NCBI GenBank assembly: GCA_050256015.1
Contig: JBFWIL010000032.1
Location: 1 to 15,802 of the forward strand
Reading direction: 5' to 3'
DNA: 15,802 bases
Origin: JBFWIL01 sp050256015
GTDB taxonomy: Bacteria > Bacteroidota > Bacteroidia > Bacteroidales > Prolixibacteraceae
The stretch's first letter is position 1. Each line of letters starts with the position of its first letter. Shown in pieces: positions 1 through 6,775 of this stretch. The position numbers and the translations under genes are program-made. The notes beneath the pieces are model-generated. The model worked only from the letters and a program-made list of their open reading frames with translations. It was not told the DNA's origin and did no database searches.

Positions 1-1
1 T

Positions 2-436
2 TTGCTGGGAGTCTTGCTTCCTCCTGCTCCTTTTTATGAGGAACAGGTAGCTTTTCAACTCTTCCTGGGCAGTTACGCCCGAATCATCGTGGCCAGCCTT
101 GCAGCCTATCTGGCCGGATCTTTTCTGAATGCCTTTGTGATGAGCCGTTTTAAGCTGCTCACCCGGGGGAAGGGCTTTTCCCTACGGGCTATTTTTTCTA
201 CCCTGATAGGCGAGGGAGCTGATTCGCTGATCTTTATTACAGTTGCCTTTGCCGGGATTTTCCCGCTAAAGGTCATTCTGGCAATGATCATTACCCAGGC
301 GCTACTGAAAGTTAGTTATGAAATTATCGTTCTTCCGGTAACCGTGCTGGTTGTGAAAAAAGTAAAGGCCATTGAAGGAGAAACTATATTTGATGATTCT
401 GTATCGTATAACCCGTTCCTTATAAAACAGATATGA
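2..436 (+). CDS. yhhQ: Queuosine precursor transporter, YhhQ/VUT (DUF165) family, 3' part
   Basis: This is the C-terminal 144 residues of an inner-membrane protein of the YhhQ family, which takes up the queuosine precursors preQ0/preQ1. The reading frame is open to the left edge, so the apparent TTG start is an artefact of the window; family members are about 220 residues, so roughly a third is missing. Visible features are three to four hydrophobic segments, the family-like stretch SRFKLLTRGKGFSLRAIFST followed by GEGADSLIF, and a final helix before a charged tail. The stop overlaps the queC start (ATGA at 433-436), which suggests translational coupling. The family call rests on these motifs and on adjacency to queC and queF. 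A generic VUT-family transporter is the only real alternative. Confidence 0.85.
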   Translation: MLGVLLPPAPFYEEQVAFQLFLGSYARIIVASLAAYLAGSFLNAFVMSRFKLLTRGKGFSLRAIFSTLIGEGADSLIFITVAFAGIFPLKVILAMIITQALLKVSYEIIVLPVTVLVVKKVKAIEGETIFDDSVSYNPFLIKQI

Positions 437-1021
437 TGAAGAAAGCTTTGGTCGTATTTTCGGGCGGGCAGGATTCAACAACCTGCTTGTTCTGGGCAAA
501 AGAACGGTTTGAAGAGGTGGAGGCCATTTCGTTCGACTACGGACAAAGGCACCGGCTGGAACTTGAGGTCGCGGCGTCGATCGCGGCCAAAGCCGGCGTT
601 CCCCGGCAGGTCTTTAAACTGGATTTGTTAAATGGGATGACAAGCAATGCCCTGACTGATCCTGATGTCGAAGTCGAGAAGGAAAAACCGGCTGACCGTC
701 CGCCAAACACCCTGGTTGAAGGCCGAAACATGCTTTTCCTGACTTATTCGGCCGTTTATGCCAAATCGAAATGCATTCATCACCTGGTAACCGGGGTAGG
801 GCAGGCCGATTACAGCGGCTACCCGGATTGCCGGGATGAGTTTATCCGGTCACTGAACCAGACACTGAACCTGTCGATGGATTATTTGTATGAGATCCAT
901 ACGCCGCTGATGTGGAAAAATAAGGAGCAGATCTGGCAACTGCCCCGCCTGTAAATTACGTAAAAACGGACTGGAAAGCTATTTGAGCAGGAGACCGGAG
1001 AAACTTGGAATTAACGATTAA
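433..1021 (+). pseudogene. queC: 7-cyano-7-deazaguanine synthase QueC, disrupted by internal deletion/frameshift
   Basis: QueC converts 7-carboxy-7-deazaguanine to preQ0 with ATP and ammonia. The open frame (433-954, 173 residues) has the N-terminal PP-loop SGGQDS (residues 10-15) and the QueC stretches FDYGQRH, LVEGRNMLFL, GVGQADYSGYPDCR and TPLMWKNKEQIW. It then ends prematurely as QLPRL. Directly overlapping, in the +1 frame from 935 to the TAA at 1019-1021, is the expected C terminus: GNCPACKLRKNGLESYL plus a short tail. The family segment between these parts, with a TCYNG-like and a GDGCG-like motif that supply two of the four zinc cysteines, is absent. The gap corresponds to about 28 codons (about 85 nt). 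The translated product would lack the whole zinc site and is probably inactive. A base-calling indel cannot explain this, because sequence is missing as well as frame. An assembly or read error remains possible. Confidence 0.85.
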
Positions 1022-1035
1022 ACAGACACAAGTAT

Positions 1036-1056
1036 CAAGACACAAGACGCAAGACA
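1036..1056. repeat. Three tandem 7-nt repeats (CAAGACA/G)
   Basis: Three head-to-tail heptamers lie at 1036-1042 (caagaca), 1043-1049 (caagacg) and 1050-1056 (caagaca), just after the residual queC stop. They differ only in the last base. No coding or hairpin role is visible. They sit in the 140-nt gap between queC and queF. Confidence 0.7.
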
Positions 1057-1111
1057 GGAGAACCAGGAAAAACAACAGTAACCTTTCAAACGCGAAGCTT
1101 CCTGCTTTTTA

Positions 1112-1151
1112 AACAATTTAACCATCTGACCATTGAACAGTTTAACAATTT
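1112..1151. repeat. Five degenerate tandem 8-nt repeats (consensus AACMATTT) in the queF leader
   Basis: Five consecutive octamers in exact 8-nt phase are readable: aacaattt (1112), aaccatct (1120), gaccattg (1128), aacagttt (1136) and aacaattt (1144). The array ends 10 nt before the queF ATG and runs into a T tract. It supplies an AT-rich, unstructured leader in place of a Shine-Dalgarno sequence. The periodicity is seen directly; any role in translation or transcription is inference. Confidence 0.6.
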
Positions 1152-1161
1152 TTTTTCAGCT

Positions 1162-1632
1162 ATGGATAATCTAAAACATCTCGGGAATGAAACCAACTAT
1201 TCATTCACTTATACACCGGACGTGCTGGAAACATTCGATAATAAGCATCCGGATGGAGATTACTGGGTAAAATTCAATAATCCTGAATTTACCAGCCTTT
1301 GTCCCATAACCGGACAACCTGATTTTGCCACGATCTATATCAGCTACATGCCCGATAAAAAGATGGTCGAGAGCAAGTCGCTCAAATTATACCTGTTCAG
1401 TTTCCGGGATCACGGGGCTTTTCATGAGGACTGTATCAACATTATCATGAAAGATCTGATCCGGCTGATGGATCCGAAATACATCGAAGTCTGGGGTAAA
1501 TTCCTTCCCCGCGGAGGCCTGAGTATCGACCCGTATGCCAATTATGGCAGGCCTGGCACAAAATATGAGGAACTGGCCTGGTACCGCCTGCAGCAGCACG
1601 ATTTGAATCCTGAAAAGGTAGATAACCGGTAA
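1162..1632 (+). CDS. queF: NADPH-dependent preQ0 reductase QueF (type I)
   Basis: QueF is a cytosolic enzyme that reduces the nitrile of preQ0 to the aminomethyl group of preQ1, the base later inserted into tRNA by Tgt. The 156-residue length fits the short, unimodular T-fold type I class. Cys47 in FTSLCPITGQPDF is the expected nucleophile that forms the thioimide, with Asp54 as the acid/base residue. The family signature ESKSLKLYLFSFRDHGAFHE spans residues 70-89 and carries the NADPH- and substrate-binding residues. The gene appears intact. It starts at an ATG behind an AT-rich leader with no Shine-Dalgarno sequence. It follows the broken queC by 140 nt, so it may depend on imported preQ0 (inference). 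Confidence 0.95.
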   Translation: MDNLKHLGNETNYSFTYTPDVLETFDNKHPDGDYWVKFNNPEFTSLCPITGQPDFATIYISYMPDKKMVESKSLKLYLFSFRDHGAFHEDCINIIMKDLIRLMDPKYIEVWGKFLPRGGLSIDPYANYGRPGTKYEELAWYRLQQHDLNPEKVDNR

Positions 1633-1681
1633 AACCTGGAATTTTGACGGCTGGTTTGCTTTTATCGCTTATTTTTACGGG

Positions 1682-2455
1682 ATGAAGCATTTATTCGGAT
1701 ATTTGCTGTCGCCGGTTTACCTGTTGTGGTTTATACTGCTCCTGCTGATCTTTCATCCGGCACAGGTGGTCTGCCGCTATCTGGGCGGTTATTCGCTACG
1801 GAAAAAATCAGTGGATCTGCTGAATTTTTTGTTGCTTTACGGTCTGGTTATTTTGGGTGTTCGGATACGTTTCCGGGGTTTTGGACAGCTGCCGGAGGGG
1901 CGGCCTTTTATTATTGTTTCCAACCATCAAAGCTTAATGGATATTCCGCCTATTGTCTGGGGGTTCCGGAAATACCATCCCAAGTTTGTGTCGAAAAAGG
2001 AACTGGGTAAAGGAATTCCCAGTATTTCATATAACCTGCGTCATGGTGGCTCGGTATTGATTGACCGGGCCAACGGCCGGCAGTCGATTCTGGAAATCAG
2101 CCGGCTGGGAAAGCATATTGAACAGGAAAATTACTGCGCCAGTATTTTTCCGGAAGGTACCCGCAGCAAAAGCGGGAAAATGAGACGTTTTCAGCATCCG
2201 GGCATTGCTGCTTTATTGCGTGCCGCTCCACATGCCCTGCTGGTGCCTTTTGTTATCGACGGGAACAGCCGGCTGACATCCATGGGCTATTATCCGCTTC
2301 AGTTTGGTGTCCGGCTGAATTATACTGTACTGGAACCTATTGATCCTGCCGGCCGCGACATCAAAGAACTGACCGAAGAAGTGGAGCAGAAGATCAAAGA
2401 GTCTCTGGGACAGGCATATCCGGCAGGCTCCACGGAGCACGGTAGGTATGCTTGA
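1682..2455 (+). CDS. plsC: 1-acyl-sn-glycerol-3-phosphate acyltransferase (PlsC family)
   Basis: This membrane-associated acyltransferase is expected to acylate lysophosphatidic acid to phosphatidic acid in phospholipid synthesis. At 257 residues it is a normal length for the family. Residues 5-30 and about 45-60 are hydrophobic membrane segments. The catalytic HX4D motif is NHQSLMD (His82, Asp87), and FPEGTRS at 156-162 is the glycerol-phosphate binding block. SVLIDRANG near 124-132 is the intermediate block. The gene starts 49 nt after queF on the same strand. Its last 62 nt overlap the end of the convergent oxidoreductase gene. The ornithine-lipid acyltransferase OlsA belongs to the same superfamily and is an alternative, but no OlsB partner is visible. 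Confidence 0.9.
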   Translation: MKHLFGYLLSPVYLLWFILLLLIFHPAQVVCRYLGGYSLRKKSVDLLNFLLLYGLVILGVRIRFRGFGQLPEGRPFIIVSNHQSLMDIPPIVWGFRKYHPKFVSKKELGKGIPSISYNLRHGGSVLIDRANGRQSILEISRLGKHIEQENYCASIFPEGTRSKSGKMRRFQHPGIAALLRAAPHALLVPFVIDGNSRLTSMGYYPLQFGVRLNYTVLEPIDPAGRDIKELTEEVEQKIKESLGQAYPAGSTEHGRYA

Positions 2456-3899
2456 TCAATTCTGCTGCAAATGCTTTTGCAGTAACTGGATCCGTCCATG
2501 TTTTGTCGAAAGTCGGGTGACCGTCATGAATTTTGAAACCATCTTTGACAACAGTCTTGATCATTTCATCATCTTTCAGGTTGGTGAATTCCATTTGATC
2601 ACCGTTCCATGCCAGCTCTTTATTCAGGCCCTGCAGGCGGACAGCGAGTACTCCCATAACCACCATTTCATTGAATGGTCCGGCTTCGCTGAAGTCAGAA
2701 GCAGTTTTGACACGGCTTTCAGTACTTTCCTTACATGCGCGTACCCAGTCCATTTCATGGCTCGTTTCCACCCGGCGACGGAACTTCGGGGCATCGGGAA
2801 CACGGCCTGACAACAACCAGGGATCTTTCCCGTAGCAACCGCAAATAAGCGTGTCCTTCGTACCGTGGAAGGCAACATAACCACCGGCATCGTTCGGTTC
2901 TTTACCTGCAGGCCATCCATCGGGAAGCATTGGTTTAATACCGCCGTCATACCAGTAAACATCGACTTCAGGTAGTTTGATCTTCATTTTCTTTTTCGGT
3001 TTCCTTTCGGGGAAAGTCAGGCGGACAGATTGTGCTGTCGGTGCACAATCGTTCAGCAACAACGTTGAATTTCCCTGGACTTTTGTCGGATAGCCTAGTT
3101 CAAGACCAACGAATACAGGATGCAGGATGTGGCAGGCCATGTCGCCAAGAGCGCCTGTTCCGTAATCCCACCAGCCCCGCCAGTTCCATGGATGATAGAT
3201 TTCGTTGTAAGGACGCATTTTTGCCGGACCAATAAACAGGTCCCAGTCCAGTGTCTCCGGTACCCACTGTCCGTTTTCAGGAGTATTCAATCCCTGCGGC
3301 CAGATCGGCCGGTCGGTGAAGGTGTCGACCCGGGTAATTTCTCCGATCTCCCCGTTGGCGATCCACTCAACCATCAGGTTCACTCCTTCTTCCGAGGCTC
3401 CCTGGTTGCCCATCTGGGTGGCTACCCCGTATTTCCCGGCCAGCCTGGTCAGCAGGCGGGATTCGTATACGGAATGGGTGAGAGGTTTCTGTAAAAAGAC
3501 ATGTTTTTCCAGGGTCATGGCATGAGCGGTGATAAGGGCATGGGTGTGGTCGGCCGTGGCTACGACCACGGCATCGATGTCCTTGCCCATTTCGTCATAC
3601 ATCCTGCGCCAATCCTTGTACTTCTTTGCATTCGGATAGCGTTCGAACACACGGGCTGCATATTTCCAGTCCACATCACAGAGCCCCACTATATTTTCCG
3701 ATTCCAGGTTTTTCAGGTTGGCAAATCCCATTCCGCCGATTCCCACGGCGGCGATATTCAGTTTGTCACTCGGGGTCTTATGCCCGAGTCCGGCGACAAC
3801 ATGGCTGGGAATAATGGTGATTCCGGCAGCAGCCGTTGCTGCTGTTCCCAGAAAAGAACGTCTGGAAAACTGTCCGGCAGGATTTGATTTTCTTTTCAT
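2394..3899 (-). CDS. Tat-exported Gfo/Idh/MocA family oxidoreductase
   Basis: This is a predicted periplasmic NAD(P)-dependent sugar or polyol oxidoreductase of 501 residues. The N terminus carries a twin-arginine signal, SRRSFLG at residues 12-18, followed by an Ala-rich hydrophobic stretch, so the protein is probably exported folded with its cofactor. The Rossmann glycine motif is AVGIGGMG (51-58), with LCDVDW (73-78) at the end of the second strand. QKP (137-139) occupies the place of the usual EKP motif with the catalytic lysine. The WNWRGWWDYGTGALGDMACH segment is typical of the secreted Bacteroidota subfamily. The substrate cannot be read from sequence. A likely own promoter lies about 65-100 nt upstream of the start. 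The 3' end overlaps plsC by 62 nt, tail to tail. Confidence 0.92.
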   Translation of the reverse strand: MKRKSNPAGQFSRRSFLGTAATAAAGITIIPSHVVAGLGHKTPSDKLNIAAVGIGGMGFANLKNLESENIVGLCDVDWKYAARVFERYPNAKKYKDWRRMYDEMGKDIDAVVVATADHTHALITAHAMTLEKHVFLQKPLTHSVYESRLLTRLAGKYGVATQMGNQGASEEGVNLMVEWIANGEIGEITRVDTFTDRPIWPQGLNTPENGQWVPETLDWDLFIGPAKMRPYNEIYHPWNWRGWWDYGTGALGDMACHILHPVFVGLELGYPTKVQGNSTLLLNDCAPTAQSVRLTFPERKPKKKMKIKLPEVDVYWYDGGIKPMLPDGWPAGKEPNDAGGYVAFHGTKDTLICGCYGKDPWLLSGRVPDAPKFRRRVETSHEMDWVRACKESTESRVKTASDFSEAGPFNEMVVMGVLAVRLQGLNKELAWNGDQMEFTNLKDDEMIKTVVKDGFKIHDGHPTFDKTWTDPVTAKAFAAELIKHTYRAPWSLPDMPVPETL

Positions 3900-3965
3900 G
3901 AGTCATTCAGGTTTTATGTGGTTCTTTTAATCGTCTGTAAAGTAAATTACTCCGGAAATTCCACA

Positions 3966-3996
3966 TAAAGTTACAATTATCCGCCTGATTGACAAA
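3966..3996 (-). promoter_or_regulatory. Candidate Bacteroidota sigma-ABfr promoter for the Tat oxidoreductase
   Basis: Read on the minus strand, TTTG (3993-3996) is followed after 19 nt by TAACTTTA (3966-3973). This matches the Bacteroidota -33 TTTG / -7 TAnnTTTG pattern in all but the last base of the -7 element. Transcription would begin near 3959, giving a leader of about 60 nt before the oxidoreductase ATG at 3899. The spacing is seen directly; promoter function is inferred. Confidence 0.45.
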
Positions 3997-4006
3997 GTTT
4001 TTTTAG

Positions 4007-4141
4007 CCTGATCGTCCGCGTGCCCGGAGAATGTATGGAATTTTGCAGGCCAATGAAAAGGTTACTTACCGGACCATTTTTATTGTGGATCAGCAGGGAG
4101 AAATACGCCGGTGTTTTCGGGGAAGGCTACCCTGTAATTAA
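4007..4141 (+). pseudogene. Short remnant resembling a peroxiredoxin (AhpC/TSA, AhpE-like) C-terminal half
   Basis: Between two minus-strand genes, the plus strand reads PDRPRARRMYGILQ, then TYRTIFIVDQQGEIRR (about 35 residues), before an unrelated tail and the TAA at 4139-4141. The pattern YG-[IV]-L, seven or so residues, R-x-x-F-[IV]-[IV]-D-x-x-G-x-I-R is characteristic of the second half of peroxiredoxins of the 1-Cys/AhpE-like type. The thioredoxin-fold N-terminal part with the catalytic cysteine is absent. An in-frame stop lies at 4004-4006, and no promoter is evident. It is best read as a decayed fragment. A chance match cannot be excluded for so short a segment. Confidence 0.5.
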
Positions 4142-6612
4142 AAATCCATATTGCCGAAGTCCATTTCATTTGTGTCGTCGGAAGTGTTTTTCTCGTTTTT
4201 AAAGTTGTTGATCTTGTAGCTGAGGATCAGGGATACGATCCGGGGCTCCCGGCTCCATTTGTTGTGTGATCTGAAGTTAAGCCCTTCCGTGTTGTTTTTC
4301 ATTTTTCCGGTGCCGAAAATGTCACGGATACTTACCGTGGCTGTAAGCTTTTTGTTCAGCAGGTCCTGCCGAAAAGCCAGATTGGTGAACAGCATGCTGC
4401 CCCGGTCTCCCTGGGAGGATACCGATGAGCCCCTGTACATGGACATCAGCTGCAGTTTGCTGTTGGAGGCAAGTTTTACAGAGACGTTGAATCGGCCGTC
4501 AAGATTTGTACTTTCCCTTTCCGTGAGCTCTTCTTCGGATTCATCTTCGATTCGGTAGTTGTACAAGGACAGGCTGCTGTTTACCTGCAGCCATTTGGTC
4601 AGATTCACGTCGCCCATGAGTTCGGCTCCCAGGGAATAGTCTTTATTCAGGTTTACCGTCGATCCATAGAGAATGTCGTCATCGCCCAGCGCTTCCTGGT
4701 ACGTGATCATGTCGTCGGTGATCCGGTAGAAGCTTTCTAGCGAGAGGAAAGACGGGCCGAAGCGTTTCATTAGTCCCAGTTCCCATGAGTTGGTATATTC
4801 GGGGCTGAGCCCGGGATTACCCTGCCGGATGGAATACTGATCTATATATTGCGGAAAAGGATCCAGATCCCGGCCTCTGGGCCGGTTGATCCGCCTGCTG
4901 TAGCTGGTCATGAGCTGGTAGTCTCCGGGCAGTTGCCAGGACAGGTGAACCGTGGGAAAGAAGTCGAAGCGATCGAGCAGATAGTTTTGTCCGCTTTCCG
5001 GCAGGTTGGTTTCTCTCCGGGTGTATTCACCCCGTCCGCCCAGCATGTACTGAAGGGGGCCCAGTGAGTTGGAAAGCGTAATATAAGCCGAATGAATGTC
5101 GCGTGAGAATTCCTGGAAGTTGCTGAAATCCTCATCTTTTTTCCAGTTCTGTGAAGTCTGGTTGAAGCGTTCCATCAGGTAGTCTTCGTCCGACCGGTCA
5201 AGCCGGCTTTGCAGTCCGGCCTCAAGCCTTCCTTCCGTACCCAGGGAAAGGGTGTAGTCGAGCTGAAAACGGTATCTGTTGTCCGATTCGTCTTCTGTGG
5301 TGCGTAGACGGATGTTGAAAGCACCGGTAGACGCTTCGTAATCCGATCCGGTACTATACTCGCTTTCTTCATCACGGTCATCTCCTGTGCGGTGCGAGTA
5401 ATACGCCAGGGCTTCCAGCTTGTGGGTTCCTTCTGCGTTGAACTTATGCAGCAGGTTGATGTTTCCGCTGACATAATTACCTGTTCTCTTTGAGGGATCC
5501 TTTTCCACGGAATATGTTGTTATTGATGCAGGTTCCGTATACTGAAGAATCCGGGCGCTACCCCCTCCTTCAAAACGGTAATGACCATAGTCTCCGATAA
5601 GACCCAGGCTTGTCCGTTCAGACAGAAAGAAATCGGCTCCGCCTTTAAAACGGTAACCTCCCCGGTTATGGTCCCGGTCTCCTTCCTTGATCAGGAAAGA
5701 GCTTGTTCCGTCTTCCCCGTAGGTTTCCCGGGAGGAATAACTGTCTCCGGAAAAGGAACGGTCGTTGAGATCGACTCCAAAGGTGAAGTTTCTTTTGGCC
5801 GTCTTGTGGTTGAAAGTGGCATCCAGCCGTTTTTTGTCGTTCGTACCGATCATGGTGTTGACAATACCGTTAATTCCGATCCTGACATTTTCCTTCATAA
5901 CCACGTTGATAATTCCGGCTACGCCGTCCGGATCGTAACGGGCAGAAGGATTGGTAATGATTTCAATATTCTCGATGGCCGAGGCGGGGATCTGCTGAAG
6001 GGCGTCGCTGCCTGTAAGTACACTGGGGCGTCCGTCAATCAGCACGGTGAAGCTGGAAGATCCGCGCAGGGAGACGTTACCTTCAACATCGACCTGCACC
6101 GAGGGGGTGTTCTCCAGTGCATCCACCGCAGTTCCTCCGTCGGCATGGATGTCCTGCGAAACATTGATGATTTTTTTGTCTACTTTGTATTCTACCCTTG
6201 GCCGTTGGGCAACAACCTCTACGGTACTGATTTCCTGGGTGGATGGTTCCAGTCGGATGGTACCCATGTCAATTTGCCGGTTGGAACTTGTGATTTCGAT
6301 GTTGTTGATCCTTGTCTTGTTGAATCCGATAAAGTTGGCTTCCACATAAAAATTTCCGGGAGCCAGGTTTTCGATCCGGAATTCTCCTTCGGCATTGGTG
6401 ATTCCCCCTGATACCAGTGTGGAATCGTTGCTGTTGAAAACGGAAACATTGGCATATTCCATCTCCTTACCCGATTCCGTATCGACTACTTTGCCGCGGA
6501 TGATGATTCTTGCGGTCGTGTTGCCGGTATTTTTGTCAGATTCCTTCATGGGTTGGGCCCATAAGGAAATGTGCAGGCATAACACTGCAAGTACTCCAAA
6601 TAACGTTCGCAT
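4138..6612 (-). CDS. TonB-dependent receptor-like outer-membrane beta-barrel protein (OMP_b-brl_3 type)
   Basis: This 824-residue outer-membrane protein starts with a Sec signal peptide (about residues 1-19, ending SLWAQ). A carboxypeptidase-regulatory-like beta-sandwich follows (about 35-115: GKVVDTESGKEMEYANVSVF, then NAEGEFRIENLAPGNFYVE). The plug domain (about 130-240) carries DALENTPSVQVDVEGNVSLR, VLIDGRP and NPSARYDPDGVAGIINVVMK. The remainder is a long Tyr/Arg/Asp-rich beta-barrel that ends in a C-terminal Phe, as expected for BAM-assembled proteins. There is no SusD partner, anti-sigma factor or ECF sigma gene nearby, so the ligand is unknown and it is not an obvious polysaccharide-utilisation receptor. 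The start ATG is preceded on the minus strand by a purine-rich AGAGAGAAAGG. The gene is divergent from the TIM-barrel lipoprotein, with 163 nt between them. Confidence 0.92.
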   Translation of the reverse strand: MRTLFGVLAVLCLHISLWAQPMKESDKNTGNTTARIIIRGKVVDTESGKEMEYANVSVFNSNDSTLVSGGITNAEGEFRIENLAPGNFYVEANFIGFNKTRINNIEITSSNRQIDMGTIRLEPSTQEISTVEVVAQRPRVEYKVDKKIINVSQDIHADGGTAVDALENTPSVQVDVEGNVSLRGSSSFTVLIDGRPSVLTGSDALQQIPASAIENIEIITNPSARYDPDGVAGIINVVMKENVRIGINGIVNTMIGTNDKKRLDATFNHKTAKRNFTFGVDLNDRSFSGDSYSSRETYGEDGTSSFLIKEGDRDHNRGGYRFKGGADFFLSERTSLGLIGDYGHYRFEGGGSARILQYTEPASITTYSVEKDPSKRTGNYVSGNINLLHKFNAEGTHKLEALAYYSHRTGDDRDEESEYSTGSDYEASTGAFNIRLRTTEDESDNRYRFQLDYTLSLGTEGRLEAGLQSRLDRSDEDYLMERFNQTSQNWKKDEDFSNFQEFSRDIHSAYITLSNSLGPLQYMLGGRGEYTRRETNLPESGQNYLLDRFDFFPTVHLSWQLPGDYQLMTSYSRRINRPRGRDLDPFPQYIDQYSIRQGNPGLSPEYTNSWELGLMKRFGPSFLSLESFYRITDDMITYQEALGDDDILYGSTVNLNKDYSLGAELMGDVNLTKWLQVNSSLSLYNYRIEDESEEELTERESTNLDGRFNVSVKLASNSKLQLMSMYRGSSVSSQGDRGSMLFTNLAFRQDLLNKKLTATVSIRDIFGTGKMKNNTEGLNFRSHNKWSREPRIVSLILSYKINNFKNEKNTSDDTNEMDFGNMDF

Positions 6613-6697
6613 CCTTTCTCTCTTTATTAATCCTGTATGTTGTGTGACATAAAATTAGCCGGGGGGTTTAATGCCTCATCACTAAATCTTGTTAATA

Positions 6698-6729
6698 ATT
6701 GTAAACGGAATCTGTTTTTCTTATCTTTG
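6698..6729 (+). promoter_or_regulatory. Bacteroidota-type promoter for the TIM-barrel lipoprotein
   Basis: A perfect -7 element TATCTTTG (TAnnTTTG) lies at 6722-6729. ATTG at 6698-6701 precedes it by 20 nt and matches the -33 TTTG element in three of four bases. The predicted transcription start near 6736 leaves about 40 nt of leader before the ATG at 6776. This is the clearest promoter match in the window. Confidence 0.6.
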
Positions 6730-6775
6730 ATTTTGTTATGCCTTGATTAACATACAACGCTAGATAAACCGGAAT

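Noticed and set aside
1643..1677. TTTG and TATTTTTA upstream of plsC as a promoter
   Set aside because: The -7-like element ends only 4 nt before the ATG, so transcription would start at or after the start codon, and the 23-nt spacer is long.
4020..4202. A 60-codon plus-strand open frame in and beyond the receptor 3' end
   Set aside because: It overlaps the receptor's C-terminal codons and is a different frame from the peroxiredoxin-like segment; the translation has no support.
5581..6411. A 276-codon plus-strand open frame opposite the TonB-type receptor gene
   Set aside because: The minus strand encodes an intact plug and carboxypeptidase-regulatory-like domain here; the plus-strand translation has no signal, domain or promoter support.
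6650..6686. TAATTTTA with upstream TTTA (minus strand) as promoter of the receptor gene
   Set aside because: The -7 match is imperfect and the nearest -33-like element is 25 nt away, outside the usual spacing.
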